A DNA stretch of 64,000 bases from Paenibacillus hamazuiensis (GCF_023276405.1 NZ_JALRMO010000001.1:2976001-3040000), one strand, 5' to 3'; counted from the stretch's first letter, positions 25,152-34,329 are shown. The notes: generated from the sequence alone by a model not told the origin. Numbers and translations are program-made.

Positions 25152-25370
25152 TTATAAATACAGCTCGTCGTCCGTATGCTCGCAACAAATCCGCACCTTA
25201 TCCGCCGGAAGCACGAGCGTTACCTGGTCCTCCTCCTGCAGTTCGATCGTCTCCGCCGTCGACATATCGACCAGGCATAGTCCTGCCGTATGCCGCACAA
25301 CCCAATACCGCCTTCCGTCAATTAGAAAGAGCACTTCGCCTTGGCGCCAATCCGTACGCTTATCGACCAC
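25152..25370 (-). CDS. Small hypothetical protein, 72 residues
   Basis: Soluble, probably all-beta protein: 'GEVLFLIDGRRYWVVRHTAGLCLVDMSTAETIELQEEDQVTLVL', ending 'KVRICCEHTDDELYL' with a vicinal Cys pair. GTG at 25370 is preferred (GAGG eight bases upstream), with GTG at 25379 as the alternative. Not recognised. It lies between an MFS transporter and the tRNA-Asp gene, on the minus strand, with a plausible terminator downstream. Confidence 0.5.
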   Translation of the reverse strand: MVDKRTDWRQGEVLFLIDGRRYWVVRHTAGLCLVDMSTAETIELQEEDQVTLVLPADKVRICCEHTDDELYL

Positions 25371-25472
25371 TTGTCCCACCTCGATACAGCGTATGCCGGG
25401 AGATATCCATTCATTCCGGTAAATTTGCCGTTGCTTTTTTGCCGGAAGTGGTCCGGATTCGAAAATTCGCTA

Positions 25473-25501
25473 TTGCGGCGCCTGCCGAATCGTGCTAATA
25501 T
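25473..25501 (+). promoter_or_regulatory. Candidate promoter of the tRNA-Asp gene
   Basis: TTGCGG, 17-base spacer, TAATAT, about 40 bases before the mature tRNA 5' end. Confidence 0.5.
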
Positions 25502-25542
25502 ACTGTTTGTGTCTTGGAAAACCTGTCCAAGCCGCTGCAAGT

Positions 25543-25619
25543 GGAGCTGTGGTGTAGAGGCCTAACATGCCTGCCTGTCACGCAGGAGACCGCGGGTTCG
25601 AATCCCGTCAGCTCCGCCA
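25543..25619 (+). tRNA. tRNA-Asp (GTC anticodon)
   Basis: A 77-base gene including the encoded CCA. Acceptor stem GGAGCTG/CAGCTCC. The anticodon arm CCTGC-CTGTCAC-GCAGG gives anticodon GTC, and the T arm is CGGGTTCGAATCCCG. The GTC wobble base is the site that becomes queuosine. The gluQ gene, whose product glutamylates that queuosine in tRNA-Asp, starts 226 bases downstream on the same strand. Confidence 0.95.
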
Positions 25620-25760
25620 TTGATTTACTTCTTGCAGGGATGAGAACCATGAGGTTCGTCGGAGCTTCGCTTCGTTAGCGTTACTTCGCAGTCTCGGAGT
25701 GAAACGGAGAGCATCCCGTCAGCTCCGCCATTGATATACTTCTTTTGCAGGGATGGGAAC
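25602..25760 (+). repeat. Direct repeat of the tRNA-Asp 3' end with period 111, holding a tRNA-like remnant
   Basis: The 3' end of tRNA-Asp and its flank (25602-25647, 'ATCCCGTCAGCTCCGCCA' onward) recur at 25713-25760 with a few changes. The second copy ends in a CCA-bearing acceptor strand, and GGAGCT at 25661 could pair with it. The anticodon and T arms are absent. This fits a decayed tandem tRNA-Asp or a recombination scar. The tRNA terminator lies beyond it. Confidence 0.75.
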
Positions 25761-25783
25761 ATCCTCCAACACCATAACCGACC

Positions 25784-25811
25784 GAGCAGGGTGATCCCCC
25801 TGCTCTTTTTT
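25784..25811 (+). terminator. Terminator of the tRNA-Asp transcript
   Basis: GAGCAGGG/CCCTGCTC stem followed by TTTTTT, before gluQ. Confidence 0.85.
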
Positions 25812-25844
25812 GCATTACATCCCAACGAAAAGGTGACGGTCGCC

Positions 25845-26807
25845 ATGAAACGGGGACGCTTCGCCCCTACCCCATCGGGACAATTGCATATCGGCAACGC
25901 ACGGACCGCGCTGCTCGCCTGGCTGCAAATCCGCTCGGCCCAAGGCCGCTTTGTGCTGCGCATGGAGGATATCGACAAGCCGCGCTCCAAGCCGGAATTG
26001 GCCAGGCAAATAGTAGACGATTTGCTCTGGCTGGGGCTTGATTGGGACGAAGGCCCGGGAGCCGGCGGCGATTATGGTCCTTATGTGCAAAGCGAACGCG
26101 AATTTTTGTACGGCGAAGCGCTGGATAAATTGATGCGGCAAGGTTTGCTGTATCCGTGTTACTGCAGCCGGGCCGAACTGGTCGGCATTGCGAGCGCGCC
26201 GCACGGTCTTTCCTCCGAAGGTCCCGTTTACCCGGGCACATGCCGCTCCCTGACTTCGGAGCAGCGCGCCGTCAAGCAGGCGGTTAAAACACCTTCGCTG
26301 CGCTTCGCGATGCCCGACAAGGAAATGGTCTTCGACGATCTGGTTGCGGGAAAGCAGCGTTTTCCCGCCGGCGCCGGAGGAGACTTCGTTGTCAAACGAG
26401 CCGACGGCATTTTCGCTTATCAGCTTGCTGTCGTTGTAGACGATGCGGCGATGCGCATCACCGACGTATTGCGCGGGGTCGATCTGCTCGATTCCACACC
26501 GCGCCAGCTGGCGTTATACGAAGCGCTTGGGCTGGACGCGCCGCGGTTCGCCCACGTGCCGCTGCTTTACGGCCCCGATGGGAAGCGGCTTTCCAAACGT
26601 CATGGCGCCGTATCCGTCACAGGCATGCGTGCGGCGGGAACTTCCCCGGAAAAGGTGATCGGCTGCCTCGCCTATTGGAGCGGTCTCATCAGCTGTCCGG
26701 AGCCGGTCAAAGCAAGCGACCTCGTTCCGCTGTTCGATGCGGCGAAAATTCCCACTGGCGATATTTTGATCGATTCCAATACGCTGGATCGTTTGTCACG
26801 AAGTTAA
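25845..26807 (+). CDS. gluQ: Glutamyl-Q tRNA(Asp) synthetase
   Basis: Attaches glutamate to the queuosine at the wobble position of tRNA-Asp. It is a stand-alone GluRS catalytic core of 320 residues without an anticodon-binding domain, as expected. HIGH motif in '[22 protein letters not shown]', KMSKS-like motif in 'KRLSKRHG'. Zinc-binding cysteines at 'CYCSRAEL' and 'YPGTC', the GluQ-type pattern. ATG at 25845 has AAAGGTGA eight bases upstream; the longer open frame runs back into the tRNA repeat and terminator and is not real. It lies next to its substrate tRNA gene, which is noteworthy. Confidence 0.93.
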   Translation: MKRGRFAPTPSGQLHIGNARTALLAWLQIRSAQGRFVLRMEDIDKPRSKPELARQIVDDLLWLGLDWDEGPGAGGDYGPYVQSEREFLYGEALDKLMRQGLLYPCYCSRAELVGIASAPHGLSSEGPVYPGTCRSLTSEQRAVKQAVKTPSLRFAMPDKEMVFDDLVAGKQRFPAGAGGDFVVKRADGIFAYQLAVVVDDAAMRITDVLRGVDLLDSTPRQLALYEALGLDAPRFAHVPLLYGPDGKRLSKRHGAVSVTGMRAAGTSPEKVIGCLAYWSGLISCPEPVKASDLVPLFDAAKIPTGDILIDSNTLDRLSRS

Positions 26808-26904
26808 GCCGTCTGTTCGGCTCGGTAGTTCACCTAACCTCTGCCCAACTTAGTGCTGCCGCCGCAAGTCATGTATTATGTTAAGGGGATCCGACAGCCA
26901 ATCC

Positions 26905-27396
26905 TTATATGACAAAATCAAGCACCTGCTCATACGGCAAATAATTGACCGCGCCTGCCAACGCCGGCGTGTAAACGTGAAATGTAATCAGCCGCTCTTC
27001 TCTTGCATTCCGCATTTGATGAACCTGCCCTTTGGGCGCTGTAAAAAATTCGTTTGTCCCGACAACAAAAGAGGCGGCCTCAATCGGATAACAGTACGCA
27101 TCAAGCCGGTATATTGCGTTTTCCAGCTCGCCCTCCAGCACGATTCCGCAGCCGATGCTGTCCCCGTGATCGTGAATCGCGGTCTCGGCTTTTCCCGGCA
27201 AATGAATGAGTACGGCCTCCACCTCTTCGCTTTTGAACATAATCGTTCTGCCGTACGGCAAATAGGTCGGGTTTTGAATAAACGGCTGTACTTGCTCCGC
27301 GGTTAGCTCCAGGCTTTGAATCGCCCACTGCAGCTCGCGAAGCGACGGTTTTTTCACGCGCTGAAACGTTTGACGAATCGAGGTAATCAAATCCAT
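26905..27396 (-). CDS. Cysteine dioxygenase (cupin)
   Basis: Oxidises cysteine to cysteine sulfinate using non-haem iron. The cupin iron ligands are visible: 'HDHGDS' supplies two His, and 'GQVHQMRN' the third. The segment 'YGRTIMFKSEEVEAVLIHLPGKAETAIHDHGDSIGCGIVLEGELENAIYR' is the type I enzyme's core. At 163 residues it is near the usual bacterial length. The strong GGGAGGA SD supports the ATG at 27396. A single gene, convergent with gluQ; no sulfinate-processing or taurine gene is adjacent. Confidence 0.88.
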   Translation of the reverse strand: MDLITSIRQTFQRVKKPSLRELQWAIQSLELTAEQVQPFIQNPTYLPYGRTIMFKSEEVEAVLIHLPGKAETAIHDHGDSIGCGIVLEGELENAIYRLDAYCYPIEAASFVVGTNEFFTAPKGQVHQMRNAREERLITFHVYTPALAGAVNYLPYEQVLDFVI

Positions 27397-27540
27397 ATGG
27401 ATTCCTCCCTAATTTATTATATTTCATTTGAATTTTCATAAATTTTTCTTATAAATTAGACGCATTTTTTTAGCTCCATAGCACTAATATATTCCGGTTT
27501 TTCCCGCAAGGTGAATGACAAAGACGGAGGAGATACTTTT

Positions 27541-28404
27541 TTGGAGCAGCAACCTAATATAACGCGACGGACTTTTATGAAAAAAGGAGTCACGCTGCTC
27601 GCGGCAGCGTTTGCGGCTCCTCCCGCTTCGTTCGGATATGCCCGTTACATCGAACCCGGGTGGCTTGCGGTCAAGGAGTTGACCTTGTCGTTCGAACGGC
27701 TGCCCTCCCCTTTCGACGGGCTGCGAGTCGTTCAATTCAGCGACGTACATATGGGGTATCATTATTCGGCCGGCGATTTGAGCAGGTTAGCGGATCGCAT
27801 TGCGGAGCTTAAACCCGATTTGATCGCTTTCACCGGCGATTTGTACGACTCGGTCGTGGACGCCGATCCGTCCGCATGCATCGATGCCTTATCGAAGCTA
27901 AAAGCACCGCTGGGCGTATATGCGGTGCTTGGCAATCACGATTATTATGACGATGCGGGCAAAGCGGCCAAAGTGCTCGCCGAGGGTGGTTTGCGCGTGC
28001 TGCGCAATGAAGGCGTCCTGCAAAAGCGCGGCAGCTCGGCCATTCGTATCGCCGGCGTCGAAGATATGTGGGAAGGCAAACCCGATCTCGCCAAAGCTCT
28101 TAAACAAGGCGGCTCCGAAACGTTTACCCTGCTGCTTTCACACGCGCCCGATTTTGCAGACGAAGCTTTGGCTTCACCTGTCGATTTGCAGCTGTCCGGT
28201 CACAGCCATGGCGGACAGGTTCGGCTGCCGCTTTACGGGCACATTTTCACGCCGCCATATTCCCGTAAGTATGTGGACGGGCTTTACCGCCTCGGCGATA
28301 GTAAGCTTCAGCTGTACGTGAACCGCGGGATCGGAGTTTCCGTGTACCCGGTTCGTTTTTGCTGCAGGCCGGAGCTGACGGTCTTGACTTTAAGGCGCCA
28401 ATAG
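27541..28404 (+). CDS. Tat-exported metallophosphoesterase (YkuE-like)
   Basis: Calcineurin-like phosphoesterase predicted to act outside the membrane. TTG at 27541 is chosen: GGAGGAG lies eight bases upstream, and it gives a short start before the twin-arginine motif TRRTFMKK and a hydrophobic Ala-rich core. The metal-binding motifs are in order: 'FSDVHMG', 'FTGDLYD', 'LGNHDYY', 'LLSHAPD' and 'SGHSHGGQVRLP'. B. subtilis YkuE, a Tat substrate, has the same architecture. Length 287 residues. Its natural substrate is unknown. Confidence 0.88.
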   Translation: MEQQPNITRRTFMKKGVTLLAAAFAAPPASFGYARYIEPGWLAVKELTLSFERLPSPFDGLRVVQFSDVHMGYHYSAGDLSRLADRIAELKPDLIAFTGDLYDSVVDADPSACIDALSKLKAPLGVYAVLGNHDYYDDAGKAAKVLAEGGLRVLRNEGVLQKRGSSAIRIAGVEDMWEGKPDLAKALKQGGSETFTLLLSHAPDFADEALASPVDLQLSGHSHGGQVRLPLYGHIFTPPYSRKYVDGLYRLGDSKLQLYVNRGIGVSVYPVRFCCRPELTVLTLRRQ

Positions 28405-28450
28405 CTTTTAGATTGAGTAGATACAATCTACCGAGGGCAGCCCTCTGATC

Positions 28451-30709
28451 TTAAACGAAGCACTTTCGATTCCTTTCCCGGTACTCCCCGGGAGTGAGGC
28501 CGTTCATTTTCTTAAACAGAGTGAAGAAGTAGCCTTGACTCACAAAGCCGGCCTTCTCCATGATCAGCACGATCGGCTCATCCGTTTCCGCAAGCAGTTT
28601 CTTTACTTCATTCAGCCTGACCTCATTGACATAATCCGAGAAGGATTGCGAGGTTAGCTTCTTATAAAGCCTGCCGAGATACACCGGAGACATATTCACC
28701 TGCTCGGCGATTTGCTCAATGGATAATGCCGGGTTGGAGTAATGGACCCCAACATACGCTTGAATTTGCTGCAGCAGCTCCTCGTATTTATCCTGCTGCC
28801 TCGTTCGGCTTTGAAGCATACACCGCTCCAATCGCGTTGTGAAATAGGCATGGATGTCCGTCAACGTCTCCAGCTTCGCCATTTCCGACATGCAGGTAGG
28901 AAAATGAAACGGCTCAGGCCCGTTCCCTCTCGCACGACTTGTGTCCTCCAACGCAAGCAGCAGCCGTGTGAGCATCATTCGCAGCACTCTTGGTTCGTAA
29001 GAAGCGGCGTCCTCTACCATCGCCCGATAGCCTTCCATCACAGCATCAGGTTTCCCCAACATCATGGCATCCGTCAACCGTTTCTCCAAATGCTGGGGAT
29101 ATTCATACGTCTCCGCCTCTTTGCGGCTGCGCACTTCGGATTGTACGTCAATGACACACTCGTGCCCGGCATACACCCGGTAGGCTGCACCTTCCTGCAC
29201 CTCTTGGTAGAGCAGATCGATCTGCTGCAGCGAGGAAACGGGGGGACTAATCACGATGCTGGTCGATTGACGAATGTAAGTCCGAACCGCTTCTTGAATA
29301 GAGCGGCTCAGCGGCACGAGGTCGCAGTTCGCCTCACCGGGCCCCACAGGCCGGAGCTGCAGGATGAGCACAAGGGAGTCCTCCTCCAGCTCCACTACGT
29401 TGGAGCGGGCGTAGGGCTTACTTAGTTCCCTAGCAATATTCCCGATCCCGAATTTGAGCAATTGGCGGTCTCGGGGAGGATAGCTCTCGCAGAACGCAGC
29501 ATGATGATCCAGCTTCATGAGCAGCAAACAGAAGCTTCCCTGATCCGTGAAGGGGTGATCCAATTCCGCCAGCTTCTTACGCAGAGTTTCCGCGGGAATC
29601 ACTTGTTCCCCAAGCAGCAGACTTTTCATAAGCTCCTGCAGCCGCAAGGCATGCATCGAGCGCTTCTCTGTCTTCAGTCCGGACAGCTCCGTCATCATAC
29701 GTCCGATCGGCTGAAACAGCTTCCTCGATAACAGAAAGGCTCCCGCCACCCCAAGCAAGAGGATCAGTGCGGCCAAGCCGAACGTCCATTGCTTCCATTG
29801 GGTGAGCTGGGCCAACACCTGCCCATAGGGGGTAACTCGAACAAATATCCATCCGTTAGGTTCATGTGAAATATAGCTGACAAGCGCTTTCTCTCCACGA
29901 GCCTGCTCCACGAAAAAACCCGAGGTCATCCTGCTGCCGAGTATTCTTTCAATGACACTGTCGTTTCGGCGGTCAGTACCGACGGGTGAACCTGCCTGTG
30001 CGGTGACGGTATGGCCTTCTTTATCAATAATGAATGTATTCTTTTGACCGCCCGACTCCAGGGCGGCTATGATGCTGTTCATACGTTCGGCCGAAACGTT
30101 GATAACGATCGCTTCCTGGGGAATGCCGCTGCTCCAATCGGAATCGCTGAACAGATAGGAATAAACGGATCGGCTTTCCCCCTCCGTATAAGGCTTATAA
30201 GGGTTAGGCATGAGTCTGGGAATGGGCAGGAACGGTTTGATGGACGTGGTGCCCTGCACTCGGGCACGGTACGTTTGCACAATTCCGCTGTCGAAGAAGT
30301 CCTGCGCCCGCTGCTCGCCGTAGTCAACCAAGGTGGAGTAGAATACGTCCCGGGAAGCGTTGTAAATATAAATGGAATCTATAAAAGGCGAAGTGTTGCG
30401 GTAGGCGGTCAGTCTGGCGAGCGCTTCCGTCAGTTCATCCGGAGCGGCCTTGCGGTACAAAAGCTTGGCAATCAAGGGATCGAAGTATGCCTGCAGGGCA
30501 AGCACCTTCACCGAATCATTCATCAGCGTCGCGCTGTAGCTCACCTGAAGCAAGCTGTCCTTGTCATAGTTATGAACCAGCCCAAGCGCAAGCCTCTCAA
30601 AGTTGATATACAGCAAGCTGGATACCGCAGCGATCGTAATCGTCACCGTCATGGTCATGGTAAGGAATAAACGAGAATAGAGCTTGCCTTGGTTTTTAAA
30701 CGGGAACAT
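28451..30709 (-). CDS. Membrane-bound AraC-type regulator with extracellular sensor
   Basis: Of 752 residues. A first membrane helix (about 15-35), an extracellular region of about 260 residues with a Cache-like fold ('FIIDKEGHTVTAQAG', 'GEKALVSYISHEPNGWIFVRVTPY'), a second helix (about 305-325), a cytoplasmic linker, and an AraC helix-turn-helix pair at the C-terminus ('IEQIAEQVNMSPVYLGRLYKKLTSQSF' and 'IMEKAGFVSQGYFFTLFKKMNGLTPGEYR'). It lies just after the binding protein of the polysaccharide locus and most likely turns that locus on when it senses the sugar or a loaded binding protein. GAGGAG precedes the ATG. Confidence 0.9.
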   Translation of the reverse strand: MFPFKNQGKLYSRLFLTMTMTVTITIAAVSSLLYINFERLALGLVHNYDKDSLLQVSYSATLMNDSVKVLALQAYFDPLIAKLLYRKAAPDELTEALARLTAYRNTSPFIDSIYIYNASRDVFYSTLVDYGEQRAQDFFDSGIVQTYRARVQGTTSIKPFLPIPRLMPNPYKPYTEGESRSVYSYLFSDSDWSSGIPQEAIVINVSAERMNSIIAALESGGQKNTFIIDKEGHTVTAQAGSPVGTDRRNDSVIERILGSRMTSGFFVEQARGEKALVSYISHEPNGWIFVRVTPYGQVLAQLTQWKQWTFGLAALILLLGVAGAFLLSRKLFQPIGRMMTELSGLKTEKRSMHALRLQELMKSLLLGEQVIPAETLRKKLAELDHPFTDQGSFCLLLMKLDHHAAFCESYPPRDRQLLKFGIGNIARELSKPYARSNVVELEEDSLVLILQLRPVGPGEANCDLVPLSRSIQEAVRTYIRQSTSIVISPPVSSLQQIDLLYQEVQEGAAYRVYAGHECVIDVQSEVRSRKEAETYEYPQHLEKRLTDAMMLGKPDAVMEGYRAMVEDAASYEPRVLRMMLTRLLLALEDTSRARGNGPEPFHFPTCMSEMAKLETLTDIHAYFTTRLERCMLQSRTRQQDKYEELLQQIQAYVGVHYSNPALSIEQIAEQVNMSPVYLGRLYKKLTSQSFSDYVNEVRLNEVKKLLAETDEPIVLIMEKAGFVSQGYFFTLFKKMNGLTPGEYRERNRKCFV

Positions 30710-30894
30710 GCCCTCTCCTCACCGCTTTCCGACGTCAGAATTTCATTTCTATTTTAGGAACTATTATTGTTCCTGACAATGAAAAATCGTTCCCGCTTCG
30801 CTTCTTATTTGATACACTATTCATGTAATCGAACAATTGCGAACAACTAGCAGGGCCGACCCGCACTGCGAATCGGCTCCATGGTTAGGCTGAA

Positions 30895-32406
30895 CTACTT
30901 CATTTTTTTCCACTCGTCGACTTGCTTCTGAAGTTCGGCTACGATTTTGTCGGCACCGGCCGATTTGAGCTGAGCGATGAACTGCGGGTAATCCTTGCCG
31001 AGATCCATCAGTCCCAAATCCAGCGCCTTCATGTATTTTTCGGTTACGGCCGTTACCTGTGCGATTTCCGTCTTAATCGGCTCGAGGTCGGCAGAGAAGC
31101 CCATCACAGGAGAAGCGGCAGCACTCGCATTCAGCTTTTTGGTTTGCTCCCATACATCCGCCGGCTGACCTTTTAACAAATAGGCATTGAAGGTGGTGCC
31201 GAGCTCCCACGGCGTCCCCGGGTTGTAATTGCTGCCCTTCACCGGCTCGATATAATCACCGGATTGCTTCGTATAATGCTTGCCTTCCATACCGAAGTTG
31301 AGCAAATTGTACAGCTGTTTATCCGTATACAGCAGCTCCAGAAATTCCAGGGCACGCTCGGGGTTTTTCGAGCTTCGGTTGATTCCGAATAGTGTAGAGG
31401 TCACGCCCGAAGTGGCGATATGGAAATCGGAAAGCGCCGCACTGACTCCAGGGAAGCCCCTGACCAGTTCATATTCGGCATCGCCGCCCGGCTTATAGGT
31501 GCCGCCCGTCGAAATCGCAATTTTCTTCTCATTGAGCAAACTTGTGGCATCGGTAATAGCCAGCATTTTGTCTCCGCCCAAATACCCCTTCATCTGCCAA
31601 TCCCGCTTTAGCTCTATATAGGATTTGAATTCGTCGGATTCATATTGATTGAACACCTTCAGGTTCTCAGGCGTGCTATCGAGACGGATCGCGCCAGGCA
31701 CCTTGTCCCCGGCCAGAAATTCCTGCTTGTGGTATTCGCTCAAATGTATCCACGAGGAGGTGAACGGAACCGGGATCTTATCCTCTTTCATCCGCTCAAG
31801 CACCGGCTCCAGCTTGCGCAGATTGAACTTCGCTCCGGCCAAATCGATTTGATATTTATCTGCGTATTCCTTCGGGACGGTGATATGGGAGGATCGGGCA
31901 AAAATTTGCTCGTTGATCACTCCATAGATCTTCCCATTGATTCGCACAGCATCCCAATATCGCTTGTCCACGCTGGCATACAGCTTTGGTGCGTGCTTGG
32001 GCAGCAGCTCGTCAAGCGGCAGGAATCCGCCTTTGGCCGTGTTCTGGCGGTAGTTGTTGATCCAGTTGGAGGTAAAAGCGATATCGTAAGGCTCACCGCT
32101 TGCCATCAGCACCTGCATCTTCTTGTCATAGTCGCCCCAGTTGATGCCATTGAACTTCACGGTTGCGTTGATCTTCTCCTTGATGATCTTATTTGCCGCC
32201 GCGTATACTTCGTCTTGTTCCTTCTGAGGATAAGGTCCGACAAAATACATGCTCAGCTCAACGTACGGCTTGCCGTTATCCGCAGGCTGAGCAGGCTTGC
32301 CTTGTTCGACAGGCTTCGCAGCGGTGCACCCCGCGAGCCCTACGGCCGCTGTCATCGATAACAGCAGAATCGTTTTCAATTTCAAGTAATTGCCCCCCGT
32401 GATCAT
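30895..32406 (-). CDS. Oligosaccharide-binding lipoprotein (DUF3502-type)
   Basis: Extracellular receptor of the importer encoded upstream. The signal peptide ends in lipobox GLAGC, and then a family-1 binding fold of about 400 residues follows ('MQVLMASGEPYDIAFTSNW', 'GGFLPLDELLPKHAPKL'). The C-terminal region ('GFSADLEPIKTEIAQVTAVTEKYMKALDLGLMD...YPQFIAQLKSAGADKIVAELQKQVDEW') is the DUF3502 domain common in Paenibacillus LplA-like proteins. 503 residues. ATG at 32406 has GGGAGG nine bases upstream; a TTG seven codons in, with GGGGGG, is possible. It is the last gene of the permease-permease-binding protein order. Confidence 0.92.
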   Translation of the reverse strand: MITGGNYLKLKTILLLSMTAAVGLAGCTAAKPVEQGKPAQPADNGKPYVELSMYFVGPYPQKEQDEVYAAANKIIKEKINATVKFNGINWGDYDKKMQVLMASGEPYDIAFTSNWINNYRQNTAKGGFLPLDELLPKHAPKLYASVDKRYWDAVRINGKIYGVINEQIFARSSHITVPKEYADKYQIDLAGAKFNLRKLEPVLERMKEDKIPVPFTSSWIHLSEYHKQEFLAGDKVPGAIRLDSTPENLKVFNQYESDEFKSYIELKRDWQMKGYLGGDKMLAITDATSLLNEKKIAISTGGTYKPGGDAEYELVRGFPGVSAALSDFHIATSGVTSTLFGINRSSKNPERALEFLELLYTDKQLYNLLNFGMEGKHYTKQSGDYIEPVKGSNYNPGTPWELGTTFNAYLLKGQPADVWEQTKKLNASAAASPVMGFSADLEPIKTEIAQVTAVTEKYMKALDLGLMDLGKDYPQFIAQLKSAGADKIVAELQKQVDEWKKMK

Positions 32407-32460
32407 ACCTCATTACCTCCCAATTGATGTATATTAATCCGGTCATTTCCGGGATTAACC

Positions 32461-33342
32461 TTATCCTTTGACCGCACCTACCGTCAAGCCTCGGACGAAA
32501 TGCTTTTGAAAGAAGGGAAATATCAATACCATCGGCCCGACCGCAACGACGGTCATGGCCATACGGAGACTTTCCGTCGGCAGCTGCCCCGCCTCAATAC
32601 CGCTTGGCATCGTACTAATCCCGCTGCTGAGGAACATCACATTGTTCATCATGCGGGCTAGCAGATACTGCAGAGGGACGAGCTTCTCATTATCGATAAA
32701 CAGCATGGCAAGCCACCAGTCGTTCCAATACTGCAGAAGTATGAACAGCCCCACTGTGGTTAAGGCCGGCTTGCATAAGGGCAGGATGATGCCTGCGAAA
32801 ACTCGGAACTCGCTGGCACCGTCGATTTTGGCCGCCTCAATCAGGGATGACGGAATTTGCTGCATGAAGGTTCGCATCAGAAAAATAAACCATACATTCG
32901 CCAAATACGGTAAAATCAGCACCCAGAACGTGTCGCCGAGCTGAAGCAGCTTTTTTATCAGGATATACCAAGGCACAAGGCCGCCATGAAACAGCATGGT
33001 GAAGAACAGATAGAACGCCATAGGGCTGCGCCAACGATAATCCGAACGGGACAACGGATAGGCCACCATGGCAATAACCGCCAGGCTTAGGAAGGTCCCT
33101 ACGACAGCCACTCCAATCGAGACGGTATAAGCATTCAAAATCTCCCCGGGGTTGGCAAAAAGAAGCCGGTACGCTGAGAAGTCCAATGTTCTGGGTATCA
33201 AGGCGTAACCGAATTCCGCCAAGTCGGTCTGCTTGGAGAGCGATATGGAGATGAGCGATACATAAGGAACGACGCATACAAGTGCTATCGCCATAAGAAC
33301 CGAATGACCAACGAATGTAAACCATCGCGGTGTGATATTCAT
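32461..33342 (-). CDS. ABC oligosaccharide permease, YtcP/LplC type
   Basis: Six-helix permease of 293 residues. The EAA loop is 'EAAKIDGASEFRVFAGIILP', and it ends in the conserved 'KHFVRGLTVGAVKG' of the YtcP/LplC subgroup. It forms the translocation channel with the LplB-type permease upstream. The ATG at 33342 has GGAG further upstream than ideal (about 12 bases). The gap of 27 bases to the upstream permease indicates one transcript. The ATPase is not encoded here. Confidence 0.92.
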   Translation of the reverse strand: MNITPRWFTFVGHSVLMAIALVCVVPYVSLISISLSKQTDLAEFGYALIPRTLDFSAYRLLFANPGEILNAYTVSIGVAVVGTFLSLAVIAMVAYPLSRSDYRWRSPMAFYLFFTMLFHGGLVPWYILIKKLLQLGDTFWVLILPYLANVWFIFLMRTFMQQIPSSLIEAAKIDGASEFRVFAGIILPLCKPALTTVGLFILLQYWNDWWLAMLFIDNEKLVPLQYLLARMMNNVMFLSSGISTMPSGIEAGQLPTESLRMAMTVVAVGPMVLIFPFFQKHFVRGLTVGAVKG

Positions 33343-33369
33343 AGCAGGGTGATACTCCTTCCTTACGGT

Positions 33370-34329
33370 TTAGAACAAGGCATTATCCTTGCTGTATCTC
33401 TTGACCAGGCCGTTGGCAAGCAGGATCAGGACGAAACCGACGAGCGATTGGTATAAGCCGGCGGCTGCGGACAGTCCGATATCCCCGGTAAACCGCAGCG
33501 AACGGAAGACGTACGTGTCGATAACCTCCGTCACATTGTAGAGAAGCCCGATATCCCGGGGGACGAAGTAAAACATGCCGAAGTCCGCATAAAAAATACG
33601 TCCGATTTGAAGCAGCACCATAATGATGATCAGCGGCGAAAGCAAGGGCAATACGATTCGGCGAATGATCTGCAGCTTGGTAGCGCCGTCTATGGCGGCC
33701 GCTTCGTAATACTCCTTGTCAATGGCAATGATCCCGGCGTAGTAGATCAAGGTGGAGTAGCCTGCTTGCTTCCAAATATTGGATAACAATAAAATATAAG
33801 GCCAATACTTGGTTTCCGTATACCAGGCTACAGGCTTCTGACCGATGCTCTTCAAAAACGAATTGATGAGACCCATGTCATTCTCCAGAAACGCATAAAA
33901 GATAAATCCGACGACGACCCAGGATAAGTAATAAGGGAAAAACATGGCCGTCTGATACCACTTCAGCAAAAAGCGCTGCCGGACCTCGTTAAGCAAAATG
34001 GCGAACAGGACCGATGCCGCGAGAACGCTGATGATAAACATCAGGTTGTAACCGAGCGTATTGCGCGTAATGACCCATGCCTGATTGGAGGTAAAGAAGA
34101 AGGCAAAGTTCTTCAAGCCGACCCATTCGCTTCCCAAAATCCCCAGGTCGAAACGGTAGTTCTTAAACGCCAGAATAATGCCGAACATAGGAACGTAGTT
34201 GAACAGCAGTACGAGCACAAGCACAGGCAGGCTGAGCACCGTTAGCTCCCATTGAGTCCGGGCATTGTAGCTCCGTCTCCTTCCTTGTCGTATCGTTTTT
34301 GTTACGGAAGATTTGATTGTTTGATCCAA
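33370..34329 (-). CDS. ABC oligosaccharide permease, LplB type
   Basis: Six-helix permease of 319 residues with the LplB-type hallmark 'LVLLFNYVPMFGIILAFKNYRF' and EAA loop 'EAAAIDGATKLQIIRRIVLP'. The start is a TTG at 34329 behind AAGGAG. It is the first gene of the transporter operon, separated from the giant secreted protein by a strong terminator, so the operon should have its own promoter in 34330-34430; I could not pick a convincing one. The lipopolysaccharide- or oligosaccharide-type substrate is inferred from its neighbour. Confidence 0.92.
   Translation of the reverse strand: MDQTIKSSVTKTIRQGRRRSYNARTQWELTVLSLPVLVLVLLFNYVPMFGIILAFKNYRFDLGILGSEWVGLKNFAFFFTSNQAWVITRNTLGYNLMFIISVLAASVLFAILLNEVRQRFLLKWYQTAMFFPYYLSWVVVGFIFYAFLENDMGLINSFLKSIGQKPVAWYTETKYWPYILLLSNIWKQAGYSTLIYYAGIIAIDKEYYEAAAIDGATKLQIIRRIVLPLLSPLIIIMVLLQIGRIFYADFGMFYFVPRDIGLLYNVTEVIDTYVFRSLRFTGDIGLSAAAGLYQSLVGFVLILLANGLVKRYSKDNALF

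Noticed and set aside
25602-25760. CRISPR or integrative element boundary
   Set aside because: Only two copies of the repeat with no integrase, spacers or cargo between them; kept as a tRNA-derived repeat instead.
25731-25844. N-terminal extension of gluQ starting within the tRNA repeat
   Set aside because: It would translate the tRNA terminator; the ATG at 25845 has a proper SD and starts just before the conserved PTPSG motif.
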